A stretch of DNA of 64,000 bases from Aradus depressus (lineage: Eukaryota > Arthropoda > Insecta > Hemiptera > Aradidae). Below, one piece after another: positions 54,168 to 64,000 of the stretch. The first letter of the stretch is position 1, and every line of letters begins with the position of its first letter. The stretch is from contig OY759214.1 of the NCBI GenBank assembly GCA_963662175.1, positions 76,272,037-76,336,036 of the forward strand. Direction: 5' to 3'. Position numbers and translations under genes: made by a program. Under the pieces are notes generated by a model. It saw only the letters and a list, made by a program, of their open reading frames with translations, made no database searches and was not told where the DNA came from.

Positions 54168-57100
54168 AGCAGGGCGCCGGTAGCTCAGTGGTATGCGTGT
54201 TTGTCTTCTGAGCTCAAGAACGTGGGTTCGTAACCCGACCGAGGCCCTTAGTTTATTTTATCTGAAAAGTAAAATAAACTTAAGCACGCCGTCCTTCGGA
54301 TGGGACATTAAGCAATGGCCCCGAGCCTGAACTGAATTATTTTCAACGAAAAACCTCATGGAGGAGCTCCGTTCCTGCCGCGCGTCCCGCGACGCACATC
54401 GGTTTTTTTTCCAATATTTTCCACAAATATAATTTTTAATTGACAACACCAAGGTTACGTTTTTTTAGTCTATAAAGTTCTAGATTAGAATATGAACATC
54501 ATTTCAAGTTATTTTTTTTTAGTTAGCGCTCAAAAAAATCCAATCTTACACAGAGACATCATCTCAAAATGGACAAAACGTATTCAAGGGATGTTAAAAC
54601 CAGAAATTCAGTTGAAAACTCTATGTCGGATTTTTGAGGGATTACCATACTTTCTTATACTGAAATAATAAGAAGATAAGAATAAATATAACTTTAATCG
54701 ATAGTTTAGTGAGCCAAACAACACTGGTTAACAGACAAGAGATCTAAATTTCTTACTTCCTCGAATCGTAGACATATTCCATTCGAAAGACCTCCATCCT
54801 GTGTATAGTGACAGTAACCTGTGTAACCTGGAACTGTTTGTTCATAATACGGCTGAAAACTGCAGTGGAATCAGACAGTGAGGTTTCATTGTTCGTTGGC
54901 CAAGTCACCTAAATAATAAAAATAATCATTATAATCATTTGTTTTGAATAATATTTATTTAAAGTTTGGCAAATAAAAATGACTTACAGAAAATTGTCCC
55001 ATTTGACTCTTGGCACCCGTTTTGGGGTTGTACTGCACTGAGTAGTCAGGCAGCGTCTGTCCCCCAATTCTACCTTGGAGAGACGTCAACCGAAAGTTGT
55101 CATCATACTGATACATAAATTTGGAATTGCTCAAACCGGTTTTTGGTCCAAAATCAAGTCTGGAAACAAAAAGATAGAAAAACAAAATTATTATAAATCG
55201 TATTTTGCACCTCATGATGGTCAGAGTTCCGTGGATTGTCCTCTACAGATGTATCTCAACATACATATATATTGAGATACACCTATATACAATATATATA
55301 TATATATATATACAGACAGAGTATAGTAGAGAGAGAAGCTCAGTGGCATGCATGCTTGCTTACTGGGCTCAAGATCGCGGGTTCGAAATCCGACCGAGGC
55401 TTTAGTTTATTTTATCTGAAATGTAAAATAAACTTAAGCACGCCGTCCTTCGGATGGGACGTTAAGTGATGGTCCCGAGCCTGTACGTTTTCGCATAAAT
55501 TAGACAAACATCTGAAAAAATGACATGCAACGGATAGTCGATGAACCGCTCGACTCGTCTGGCTGACGATTGAGGCGTATGTACCAAGGTTTCAGCCTTC
55601 TGTCTCTATTAGAAGAGAAAAAAAAGCGATCGGCGAGGCAGTTTTGACGTCACAAAATCAAATTATATTAAATTAATTAATTCTATACTTAATCGAGAGA
55701 TATCTTAAATAAATAATATGATTTTAAATGTCAATAACATACCGCTCTTCCATAAGAAGCCCTCCAGAATATTGATAATCCCATCGGTACTCGAAGTCTT
55801 TCTCATAGTGCAAAGCTTGACTGGGAAGCCCAGAATCTGCCCAATGTTTGAATTGTGTTATGCCATCTCCGTCAACCACCTGAGTAACAATTTATAAATT
55901 GGTAATTATAGCTAAGTCAGAATATGACAAATAAAGAATAACTAAATATAAAAATAGTAAAATATTGAATATATGAATAAAAATGCATACTTCTGCGAGT
56001 TGTCCTGAAGAATGATATCGATACAGAATGCGTGCACCATCTCCGGGGAATACTATTTGCAGCAATTTCCCTCCATGTGTATAGTGAAGTAGGTAAGACT
56101 TCGTTGAACCTATGTATGAGAGTATACATTTAATATACATTTTTAATTTATATGAATGTTTATTAGTTATTATTTTTACCAATTTTATTATTATTGTTAA
56201 CAATTTCTCAGTGAATAACCGGCAATGAATTTGTCAGCGCGAATTATTTAACTAACTGCTCTACCCCTGAAACCAATTTGGCTGGAAATAGATAGCTCTC
56301 GCCCTTATGAGATCTGCCATTCAAATATAAAATTTCATGTTGATCCATTCATTACAACCGCATTATTGGTTTTTTTTGTATTAAATTCCCGTCTTTTGGT
56401 CGATTTGGCTGAAAATCTATTCATCCACAAAATTGATGTCCGAATATATTTTTTTGCGTTTTGTGTCGATATAGTGGAAATACTAATAAATAAAATTAAG
56501 ATGATAAATAAAGCACTTTTTTATTGAACACTAACTAATATTCTCTAATTCAACATACATATTTTCGGTTTCGACTGACGCCATCGTCAGCACAAGGTTC
56601 AACATTAATGGAGATATGAGATAGGCAGACATATTTATATTAACTTAAGAGTATCTGGGGTAGGAGGGGTCCTCCTTCCTTGGTAAAATCTAGGGGGTGG
56701 AAATCCATATTCTAACGGTATAGACCAACTGTGGTTATATTTTAAAATGAAAAAATAAGAAGAAACTAAAATAGAAAATTATAAAAAGTTCTATGAAATC
56801 AATATAACATAACATGAATGTGCAGTATGTAGTTACTATATGTCTGAGTAGAAGAATATTTAATCTACATTAATATTGACACCAATGCTTGTTAACGAAA
56901 ATAAAATCGGAAACAAAAATTCTATGAAATCAATGTAACATAGATGTAAATATATAGCTATTACAGGACTGAACAGAAGAAATCGCAGAAAGAAGAAATT
57001 TAATCTTGGTTAATATTGATATAAATACTTGTTAGTTAACAGGTATTAACAGAGGAGAGTGAAGTGTGTTATTTTTAATTTTATTTAATAAGTATTGACC

Positions 57101-60100
57101 TCATGAGTTTCTGGATACACATATAAAATATCATATCGATACATTCATTCTAACGGAAATTATAGTGTTCACAGATAGGAAATTTACCATTTTCATTTTT
57201 GCAATCAAGGGGTCGGAAAAATGAAACAGGCGGAAGAGCCAACAGAAGTATGGTGCAAATAAGAAGAACGAGCAATATGAATTCACCTGGAGGAGTATAT
57301 GTGAACCTGACGAAGCCGAGTGAGGGCTGACAGGAGACAGAATGTTTAGCTCCAGAGGCCAGGACAACATGGCGAAGACCAGCATGATCGTCATAGACGA
57401 AGGAGATCTTCCTTCCACTTCCAAGGGTTATCTGGGAGATCTGCACAGAAGAAAACAAAACACTTTATTATCCATATCCAATATTACACTATAACAGAAC
57501 ATACCATATGGTTCCTTATTATAATTACATAATGAATGAAAAATATGTTGATATTTACCAAGTTGAGATCATTGTATGTGTACCGAATGGTTCCATCTTG
57601 TTTGGTTTTAACTTCAGACAAAAGTCCATGTCTGTCATACGAATATGTCTCAGCCTGGATTCCCCACTTCCAGCCTTCAACTCTGTTGAACCTGAAACAA
57701 AAAAAAGGATCATATTAGTTGCAATTACGTATATGATATACATATAATAGTTTAAAGCTCTGAACTAAACTAAAAATTTAAACTTCAACTAAAATGTTTA
57801 TATTAGAGGAAACTCTCAATCGTGTTTCATACACAAAAGCTTTTATTTTTATTTTTTTGGAAGTTCTTCCACATATATCCTCCTTTTACATCTTTCATAT
57901 CACTAATATAATATTTAAATGATTTTTTTCATTACGTAGTATTATTAACTTTTATTAATTGTTATTTTTTTAAATGCTATTTCTTTGTTTTTTCATATAT
58001 TCCGCACATTGTGACCTGAGAAAGGGACGTAAAAATATCCTGATATCATCATGAAAAAAGACTCTTTTAGAAGAATTATAAAGAATATTAATAATAATTT
58101 AAAACGTTGGAATTAGTTATTACGACTCATGCCTGGGCTTTAACCACGAGGTTATATCGCCTAGTACCAGAGTACTCTTTTGTCGCTCTGGTGGACATGA
58201 GCCTAACTCTACTCTGGGAATCTGAAATTTTGCCTATATAGGTTTATTCACCTAGGGTAAGAGTCCTTTTACGAGTACCTGACATCGTATCGTCTCGGGA
58301 TCATCGCTTAACATCCCATCCGAAAAACTTCTCAGAAAAAAAACCTGAGAGTATAATGTTAAGATAAAAACATATATGTGATGTGGTATAATAATAAACA
58401 AAATAATAATATTAGATAAAAAAAAAACTTTTAGATAAAGTACATCCTAAATTAAACCAAGTTAAACTTCCTCTATATTTAAGAACAAATCTAATTAAAA
58501 TAATCTAATCGCGAAAATAGTCAAAACGTTCTCAGGTGAAGTTGAAACTTGAAATCCCGTTGAAAACTTGATCTCGTATTTTGGCACGATTATTATACAA
58601 TACTAAAGGTTTAAGAAAGTAAATATAAATAATAATAAGGACAAAAGTGTTTGTACCTATCATATGTAATGTTGAGAGTCCTGGCGTTGGCTGGCTTCCA
58701 GGAGGTAGGCAGACCATGACTGTTGTAGGTGACAGTCAGGATGGGTACCTGGTCCTTGTCGTAGATGGTCCTTCTTCCGCGGCCCTGGTCGTACTCGATA
58801 CCCAGAACACGAGTGTTGTTCACCTGCAACCAAACAACACATCTCAATACTCCTCATAATGATTAGTAGACACAGTCGTACTCAAACAACTTTCCAAATA
58901 TTGAAAGGGAAATAGGATGTAAGTATTTATGAACAATAAAAAGAGAGAAAAATAATACAATCTTTAGGTCTAAGGAGATCTACGTTCGGCTGGATGAAAT
59001 GATATACGACCGCACGCTGGAATTGTTACAATGTCAATATTGTAGGAAAAAGAAGTGTTCCCAAAATAATTAAATTATTATTAATTTAACTTATTGTTAG
59101 TGATCAATTGTAAGGTCCATATTGTTAAATATAACAATATAACAATGTAGAGGGCGCCGGTAGCTCAGTGGTATGCGTGCTTGCCTTCTGAGCTGAAGGT
59201 CGTGGGTTCGAAGAGGCCCTTAGTTTATTTTATGCTTTAAGCATGCTGGCTTTCGGATGGAACGTAAAGCGATGGTCCCGAGCCTGTACGATGTCAGGTA
59301 CTCGTTAAAGACCCCTGCCCTAAGTGAATAAAAATTTGGGGTAGGCAAAATTTAGGACTCCCACAATAGTCAGGCTCATGTCCACCAGAGTGACGAAAGA
59401 GCGCTCTGGTAGTAGCCGATATGACCTCATAGTTAAAGCCCGGGCATGAGTCATAGTAACTAACTATAGTTATAACAATGTATGTTCTTGGGAATCATGC
59501 CCGGGCATTAAATATGACGTCTACATTGGCAGTCTTAAATGTTGCCTACTTAGGTTAAGTTGTCTTGGATAGGGGTCTTTAACGACTACCTGGCATCGCA
59601 CAAACTTGGGACTATGGCACAACGTCCCACTCGAATGACGGCGTCCTCAAGGTTTTTTTTTACCTTCCAAATAAAAAACCCAAGGGCCTATTATTATTGG
59701 CATATTATTATAGCTTATTTTTATTTAATATTTTCTAAAACCAGAAAGTAAATTTATAAAAAAATAAATAGATAAATTCAAAATGCACCTAGAGAAGAAA
59801 ATAACTAAACAATGAATAAAAGAATATTCATAACCTTACTTAAAGAGCAAGATTCAAAAACCCAACTATCTATTTGTTCATATGTGATAGTAAGATGTTG
59901 TGGGACGAGATTTCTAATAGAAATAAAATATGTCTTTCCACTGTTTTATTTTAGACCAGAACCGGTTTTCGACGCAACATCGTCATCATCAGTGGTTCAT
60001 CCCACCCACACAGAACAACGGTTAGAAGACAGCTGGCTCTATTTATTAGTATTTTTTTTTTGTTGGAACCTCAATTTCATACATTTTTTCTATAGAATTG

Positions 60101-63100
60101 GCTTGTGTAAAGAGCTCCCATAAAATGACTATTTGGCTGGTGTAGAAAGCTCCCACTATATCACTATTTGTCATGTGTAAAGAGCTTCCACTATAATAAT
60201 ATTTGGCTTGTGTAGAGAGTCCCACTATATGACTATTTGGCTAATGTAGACTCCCACTATATGACTATTTGGCTTGCACTGACAGATCTGCGAGGAGATA
60301 TTCTGTTAACACTAATTCATCACTACTAAACCGTCTACTCACCCAGATATGATTGTGTACAGTGTGCTGGTTGTTGGCGGCGTCCCCAACCAGTGTGTAG
60401 GTGGCTGCCAGATTGTTGGTGATGTGATGCCTCGTGGTGGACTGTCGACTCCACATAGGCCACATCTCTGCTTGGACAGGCATGGCCAGCTCCAGGAGCG
60501 GATGTCGGGCTCCTGGCCTCAGCTCCACTCGGCCCAGCCCACTCCCCCTCACCACCACTGTGTTGTTCCGCAGCAACCCCGCTTCCATCATCACTGACAT
60601 ACCTAGAAAGATGGATTCAAATTGTTACTTTTCACAGACTTTCAATACAAGTTAAAAAATAACACACAGAAAAAGAGTTACATTATCTCTTATGAATCAA
60701 CCTTTTCCAGTGGATCAGTATTATACACATATCTCTCGAATTGAAACCAGGAAAAATGAAAAAGATTATATCTTTGTATGCTAATGCCATATATTCTTAT
60801 TTAAAATTAACTATATGTTTCCTAAATCCAGCTTTGTGATCCTGATGGCTCCTTTTCGAGTTTAATGGACATTAATTAGTTATTAGAGATTTACTCCTCT
60901 TTTGCCGATGTCAAATGGTTCCTTTCACAACAAACAATGCGTCAGGATTGGTAGATGCAAAATGAATATAAAAAATAAATAAAAATTGGGTATTGTGCGC
61001 TTTGAAACAATCACAGTGTGCTTTGAAACAATCACAAAGGAATTCTGTAAAATCGGAAAACAAGACAAGGGATGTATCATAAGGTTACTGTCTCCCCCTA
61101 AAAAGAAATAAACTGCCATATTGAAAAACTCCGATTACTAGCCAAAATACCTCTCCACAATGATACTAAAATGTTTACGCTAATATTCGGAGGATTCAGA
61201 TATTTGACAGAGAAGTGTCTGCACCCTAAACGAAAACGTTTTACACATTGAGTATCAATGTTCGTCTTTGATTATCCCCAGGGAAACATTTCTGCTCAAA
61301 TATTTTAAAAAATCGACTACGATACAGATATAATTGTAGAGTTTTTTGATAATGTAGATGCCCAAAAGATCAACAATATATTTTTATTTTTACGAACGGT
61401 ACAGAAATTAAGGAAAATATAACTTAATTTATTGCTTTCAAAAATAGATATTACCTATGAAATTATTTATTAATATTACTGACAAATTATTGAAGTATAA
61501 TGATTTAATGAGAAATTAAGACTCCTAAGTCCATTTTATTTTATCATGTAATTATTCTTGCAAATGTATTGTATTACTAGTTGTAAACAATTATTACTGA
61601 TACGATTTTCACTAATGGTCTTGCTAGAAACCCATTTTATTCCACATCATCTTATTCTATGTTTACTATTTTACAATTTCTGCCTTTTCATAATCTTATT
61701 TTGTTGTATATAATTTTGAATTTGTTTTTGTTTTCTAATATCTACATTTGGTTCACAATATATATTTCCTTTCTATTTTCTATTACATGTCCACATTTAT
61801 TTTAATAGTACTTGTATTATTTCTTGTTTTATATAATTACTATTCTTATATTTATTTGTTATTATTATCATATTTAATATTATTATTTACTTATTTTCAT
61901 TTATATTTATTTTTTCTCTTCTTTTACATCTTGTCATCAGTATTTTTCTGTATGATACATTTCTTATTTACTATGTTAGTTACCAATTCTTATTATCCCA
62001 GATAGAATGAAAGAATATATCTACAAAAATAAGTATTTTGTCCTTACAAAGCCCCAAGCTTTACTATAGAACATGTATTGTTTTGTGGAACACAAGTTTA
62101 TCTATCTGGTAACCTACCGTCTCTAATGGTGATGGTGGAGTGATGGAGGGTGATAGCCACCCTATGTATGTCCGATGTGGTCGGATGTGTGGGAAGTGTG
62201 AGATACACCTCTAGCTGGTCTCTCTCACTGAGCTGAGAATTGAGGGAGACAGTCTCTCCAGTAGGGAACACTGCCTCTGTCAGTCGTCCCAGACCGTCGT
62301 AGGTGTAGAGGTAGGTCGATCCACCCTGTATACATCAAAACCTCTTAACAACTCAGTATACAAACACATGAACCGTTAAATAATGGATAATAAAGGACAG
62401 ATATCCTCTTCTGAACTGAATGTAGAATTGCCCTGTATATTAGGAACTCATCAGATGCTGCCGATAAAGTTGATGCAGTAGAAAAATATTTTATTCGCCG
62501 AATTTCCTTTTCTAACGTCCTTCGTCTCGCCCGCTCCTGTTTTTCAGCAAGTTTTCTATCAACTCCAGGTGTAACCTGTCTCTCTGTCGTTGCAAAAATG
62601 TCTTATCTTTTCTTTTATTTTCATTAACTGAAGTGCATTTGCGTGTGCAATATCAAATAGGTTCTCTAAATTGCTTTTAAACGTTTCTTTAAGGCGCTCG
62701 TAAACATCTTGGGGTTCTATCATGCAATTAGGTTAAGATTTCGTGGGTATTCTTACCTTTTCCCAAAATATGACACATTTGCGCTTTCACTGACCGTTAA
62801 TTTAACTTCGCGAATATTATAAAATAGCACTGCAACAACTTGGCAATTTGACGTAAGTTTGGGCTCCGATATTTGATGACACACGTCCCCTAGTAGAATT
62901 ATATATTTTTTAGAACTTCGTAATTCCCCGGACATGATGCTTATTGAGAAATACAATACTGACTGAACAAACGCCATGATATGACTGGGAATAATGCGAC
63001 CTCCAACAATCAAGAACCAACATGCACTGCACAACTGAACCAATGGCCGAGCGACACACGCTATGCAAGTCTTGACATGTTTCGATGCTATTCGGCATGG

Positions 63101-63670
63101 GTTAACGCAGTCCAAATAATAAGAGTGTTTTTTTTTTATACAGTTAAAGATATATAAAGAAACTTACCGATAGGGATGAATCAGATCTGCTGGTAAGGAG
63201 GCCAGTGTTAGAGTCATAGTCCAAAACTACCTCAGATCGTCCTTTTTCAACAAACTTAGTCAGAAAACCGATCCCAGAGATATTCAATTCTGACTTATGA
63301 TCTTGCGTATTTTCTATCGCACTAACCTAAATCCAAACATAAATCATATTCATTTAGATACATTGTTCTTGCTAAATGTATAATTGAATATTTAAAATTA
63401 ATAATTACTTACCACATTGCTGTAGTCTCGAAGGAATAGTATTTTATTTCCCGAACTATCGGTAACTGTCGAAAGTTTACCGAAGCTAGTATTCTTACTA
63501 TACAGAAATGTATATTTAGCTTTTGCTGTTGTTATATCTCTTGTTGAAATGTGTTGTCCGTAACGATTAAAAACGTAAATTTCCTCTGTGGCCGGATATG
63601 GTATTCTGAATTCTCCATTTTCATCATGGGTTGGAAGATAGTGCTCCAAAGCCAAAATGTGTAAATTACC
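44237..63670 (-). CDS. teneurin, C-terminal 1240 aa (19 exons)
   Basis: A large type II transmembrane adhesion receptor of neurons and other tissues. Exons in coding order: 63670-63413, 63326-63168, 62325-62118, 60602-60343, 58823-58657, 57691-57559, 57440-57287, 56109-55991, 55879-55743, 55159-54988, 54908-54757, 53893-53726, 53590-53449, 51527-51396, 49948-49691, 48595-48418, 47025-46786, 45680-45307 and 44548-44237. All are GT-AG and in phase; the stop is TAG. YD-type repeats run through the first 15 ([65 protein letters not shown]). The end of the Rhs-type core follows ([32 protein letters not shown]), then a linker, an ABL-like domain (exon 45680-45307) and a Tox-GHH-like end ([34 protein letters not shown]). 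The cytoplasmic, transmembrane, EGF and NHL parts lie to the right of the window. I cannot decide between Ten-m and Ten-a. Confidence 0.95.
46196..46312. repeat. palindromic MITE, short
   Basis: Inverted ends: GAGGGTCAAAATATTATTTT at the left and CAATTTTGACCCTC at the right. It shares its terminal box with 32424-32935 and 52657-52816. Confidence 0.7.
46476..46684 (+). mobile_element. SINE-1 copy, sense, strongly decayed
   Basis: Recognisable by CTGTCCTTCGGATAGGACGTT and GGTACTCGTTAAACACCCC. The head is nearly lost and the tail is shortened. It ends about 100 bp from a teneurin exon (46786). Confidence 0.7.
47240..47530 (+). repeat. R3 repeat, compact copy with both ends
   Basis: It starts with GGCAATGAACTTCCCCAG and ends ATAGCCGGGGAAGTAAA, showing the short inverted termini of the family in about 290 bp. 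Confidence 0.72.
47592..48297. mobile_element. pogo/Tigger-like non-autonomous DNA transposon
   Basis: 706 bp. The ends are CAGTGGAATCCCGATA at the left and the complement of CAGTAGAATCCCGATAATTCG at the right, flanked by TA at 47590-47591 and 48298-48299. Inner subterminal repeats (AATTCGTA, CCCGATAA) recur at both sides. There is no transposase frame. It ends 120 bp from teneurin exon 48418-48595. Confidence 0.88.
48680..49365. mobile_element. hAT-like non-autonomous DNA transposon
   Basis: 686 bp with inverted ends CAGGGGCGTAGCCAGGA and TCCTGGCTACGCCCCTG, and an 8-bp duplication CTAGAGAC at 48672-48679 and 49366-49373. A G-run near the left end (about 48702-48728) mirrors a C-run near the right end (about 49290-49314). 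There is no transposase. A second element is nested inside. Confidence 0.92.
49010..49160. mobile_element. TTAA-flanked palindromic MITE nested in the hAT element
   Basis: Inverted arms share GATTTTACATGCACAG with the complement of GACTTTACATGAGCAG, plus GCAGCAG stretches. TTAA flanks it at 49006-49009 and 49161-49164, pointing to a piggyBac-type target choice. Confidence 0.75.
49468..49588 (-). mobile_element. SINE-1 tail half, antisense
   Basis: From ATGACTCATGCCCGG to GAGAGTCCTACATTTTGTC; the head side is lost. It lies about 100 bp from teneurin exon 49691. Confidence 0.82.
50045..51060 (+). repeat. R3 repeat split by the Helentron-like copy B
   Basis: The left part, 50045-50201, ends ATCGTGTTCACAGACTGA. 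The right part, from about 50957, resumes CATTTTTGGAATC. Uninterrupted copies elsewhere read straight across this point, so they serve as an empty-site control. Confidence 0.75.
50202..50952 (+). mobile_element. Helentron-like element, copy B
   Basis: Nearly the same sequence as copy A, with a deletion of about 40 bp at 50790-50800. It starts GACGTGAAAACGTC and ends TACGCCTTAATG before a T run. The small basic frame (ATG near 50613, [12 protein letters not shown]) stops early. Confidence 0.75.
51661..51843 (+). mobile_element. SINE-1 copy, sense, ended by the piggyBac insertion
   Basis: From box B (GAGTTCGGAACCC) to CTTGTAGTTAA, where the SINE tail meets TTAA and the next element starts. The expected remaining tail is not found intact on the far side. 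Confidence 0.78.
51848..52559 (-). mobile_element. internally deleted piggyBac element
   Basis: 712 bp between TTAA at 51844-51847 and 52560-52563. The ends begin CCCCCTTACC and, on the other strand, CCCCATGGCG. Subterminal GAGTTAACTCGGG occurs near both ends (about 52011 and 52488). It keeps only the end of the transposase. Confidence 0.82.
52138..52290 (-). pseudogene. piggyBac transposase C-terminal cysteine-rich domain
   Basis: The minus strand reads [14 protein letters not shown], then [20 protein letters not shown] and HTQFIF with a TAA stop at 52138. The C-x2-C and C-x2-C-x5-C-x3-C spacing and the closing FKTYHT are typical of the zinc-binding tail of piggyBac transposases. The catalytic core is absent, and a stop lies just upstream (ESY*). 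Confidence 0.85.
52657..52816. repeat. palindromic MITE
   Basis: Inverted ends of 40-50 bp: GAGGAGGGTCGACATGTTATT at the left and AATAACATTTTGATCCTCC at the right. It belongs to the same family as 46196-46312. Confidence 0.78.
54117..54163. repeat. (TA)n microsatellite
   Basis: A 47-bp TA tract directly in front of a SINE-1 head. Confidence 0.93.
54171..54331 (+). mobile_element. SINE-1 front half, sense
   Basis: Head GCGCCGGTAGCTCAGTGG and box B GGTTCGTAACCC. It breaks off after CCCCGAGCCTGA. Confidence 0.85.
55338..55487 (+). mobile_element. SINE-1 front half, sense
   Basis: It starts inside box A (AGCTCAGTGG) next to a TA tract and ends at GAGCCTGTACG, the same break region as 54171-54331. 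Confidence 0.83.
56215..56470 (+). repeat. R3 composite repeat fragment
   Basis: It has CGGCAATGAATTTGTCAGCG, GAAATAGATAGCTCTCGCCC and CATTACAACCGCATTATTGG. A further R3 end fragment is at 57085-57225, beside a teneurin exon (57287). Confidence 0.6.
56569..56590 (-). other. decayed hammerhead-like motif
   Basis: The minus strand has CUGACGA, U, GGC-GUCA-GUC, GAAA and CCGA. The stem III palindrome and UH are broken, so it is probably inactive. Confidence 0.4.
58113..58346 (-). mobile_element. SINE-1 copy, antisense, head missing
   Basis: It begins ATTACGACTCATGCCTGGGC and ends in the A-rich body at about 58346. Confidence 0.82.
59152..59466 (+). mobile_element. SINE-1 copy, sense, near full length
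   Basis: Intact box A (TAGCTCAGTGG); box B is shortened (GGTTCGAAGAGG). The tail ends GAGTCATAGTAACTAAC. It lies in the teneurin intron 58824-60342. Confidence 0.88.
59488..59692 (-). mobile_element. SINE-1 copy, antisense, tail-to-tail with the previous copy
   Basis: From AATCATGCCCGGGC to AACCCAAGGGCC; the tail part is shortened and the head missing. It starts 22 bp after the sense copy. Confidence 0.82.
59955..59996 (-). ncRNA. hammerhead-ribozyme-like motif, all stems paired
   Basis: In minus-strand order: stem I ACCA (59996-59993), CUGAUGA (59992-59986), U, stem II GACG with CGUC around a 6-nt loop (59984-59971), GAAA (59970-59967), self-complementary stem III ACCGGU (59966-59961), UC (cleavage after the C at 59959), stem I UGGU (59958-59955). 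Every core base matches the consensus and all four stem I pairs form. Stem III has no loop, so a dimeric fold is expected. Confidence 0.65.
60099..60274 (+). repeat. minisatellite, unit about 38 bp, about 5 copies
   Basis: Variants of TTGGCTTGTGTAGA, then GCTCCCACTATATGACTAT. It ends about 70 bp from the donor of teneurin exon 60602-60343. Confidence 0.88.
60603..62117 (-). other. teneurin intron, no element recognised
   Basis: AT-rich, including a T-rich stretch at 61640-61990. I see no coding frame, SINE or inverted ends. Confidence 0.5.
62326..63167 (-). other. teneurin intron, weakly structured
   Basis: The block 62430-63110 has a higher GC share than its surroundings and could be an old element, but I recognise neither ends nor protein. 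Confidence 0.4.
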
Positions 63671-63721
63671 CTTTAAAAAATAACATAAATTATTCATCTG
63701 TTATAGGTTAGGTTTAGGTTA

Positions 63722-64000
63722 GGTTTTATGACTCATGCCCGGGCTTTAACTACGGGGTCATATCGCCTACTACCAGAGCGCTCTTTCGTCACTCTGGTGG
63801 ACATGAGCCCGACTCTACTGTGGGAGTCCTAAATTTTGCCTACCCTAAATTTTTATTCATCTAGGGTAGGGGTCTTTAACGAGTACCTGACATCGTACAG
63901 GCTCGGGACCATCGCTTAACGTCCCATCCGAAGGACGGCGTGCTTAAGTTTATTTTACCTCCCAGATAAAATAAACTAAGGGCCTCGGTCGGGCTACGAA
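63722..64000 (-). mobile_element. SINE-1 copy, antisense, cut by the window end
   Basis: One of the best-kept copies, with GACTCATGCCCGGGC, CCTACCCTAAATTTTTATTC and GAAGGACGGCGTGC. The tRNA-like head lies beyond 64000. Confidence 0.88.

Larger units (their letters stand above)
53930..54660 (+). repeat. R3 fragments around a later SINE
   Basis: The left piece, 53930-54080, starts GAGTTACTTCCCCAGCTCG. The right piece, about 54540-54660, has CAGTTGAAAACTCTATGTCGG. A TA tract and a SINE lie between them. Confidence 0.6.

Noticed and set aside
61748..62005. 85-codon hydrophobic frame
   Set aside because: It is a translation of a T-rich intron stretch; hydrophobicity follows from base composition.

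Overview
This is an AT-rich, intron-rich animal chromosome segment, most likely from an insect. All splice junctions I placed are GT-AG and keep reading phase. The transposable-element mix (Gypsy, Jockey, RNase H-bearing LINE, mariner, piggyBac, hAT, pogo) and the arthropod-like C-terminus of the teneurin both fit an insect. I cannot name the order from sequence alone; Hemiptera is a weak guess. There are no operons, CRISPR arrays, rRNA genes or credible tRNA genes.

Three host genes were rebuilt exon by exon. (1) On the + strand, 2387-12099 carries the last eight coding exons (385 aa) of DNA polymerase delta catalytic subunit, POLD1; its N-terminal part lies to the left of the window. (2) On the - strand, 33891 down to 13616 is a complete 13-exon gene for a 555-aa TBC-domain protein, TBC1D19, which converges on POLD1. 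(3) On the - strand, 63670 down to 44237 are the last 19 coding exons (1240 aa) of a teneurin: YD-repeat shell, Rhs-type core end, and the C-terminal ABL and Tox-GHH-like domains. Its N-terminus lies to the right. The 10-kb gap 33892-44236 has no recognisable gene.

Almost everything else is repeats. A Gypsy element with an intact gag, an open pol segment and a tRNA-Trp-type primer site fills 1 to about 2213. A 5'-truncated Jockey LINE with a 13-bp target duplication is at 4971-7041. An apparently intact two-ORF LINE with RNase H and a 10-bp duplication is at 17021-23066, in a TBC1D19 intron. DNA-transposon derivatives with clear ends include a pogo-like element (47592-48297, TA), a hAT-like element (48680-49365, 8-bp duplication, holding a nested TTAA element), a piggyBac derivative keeping its cysteine-rich C-terminus (51848-52559, TTAA), an internally deleted mariner (about 36952-37480), and two copies of a Helentron-like element (14098 and 50202). 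One tRNA-derived SINE family has more than 20 copies in both orientations, several as inverted pairs. A second SINE family has two copies. A composite repeat called R3 here recurs throughout.

The least expected signal is a set of hammerhead-ribozyme-like motifs inside palindromic repeats: 25681-25718 (-), 32087-32124 (-), 32148-32185 (+), 42396-42432 (+) and 59955-59996 (-). Each has the CUGANGA and GAAA core, stem II, and a very short self-complementary stem III, the minimal form known from Penelope-like elements and retrozymes. No Penelope coding sequence is visible nearby.
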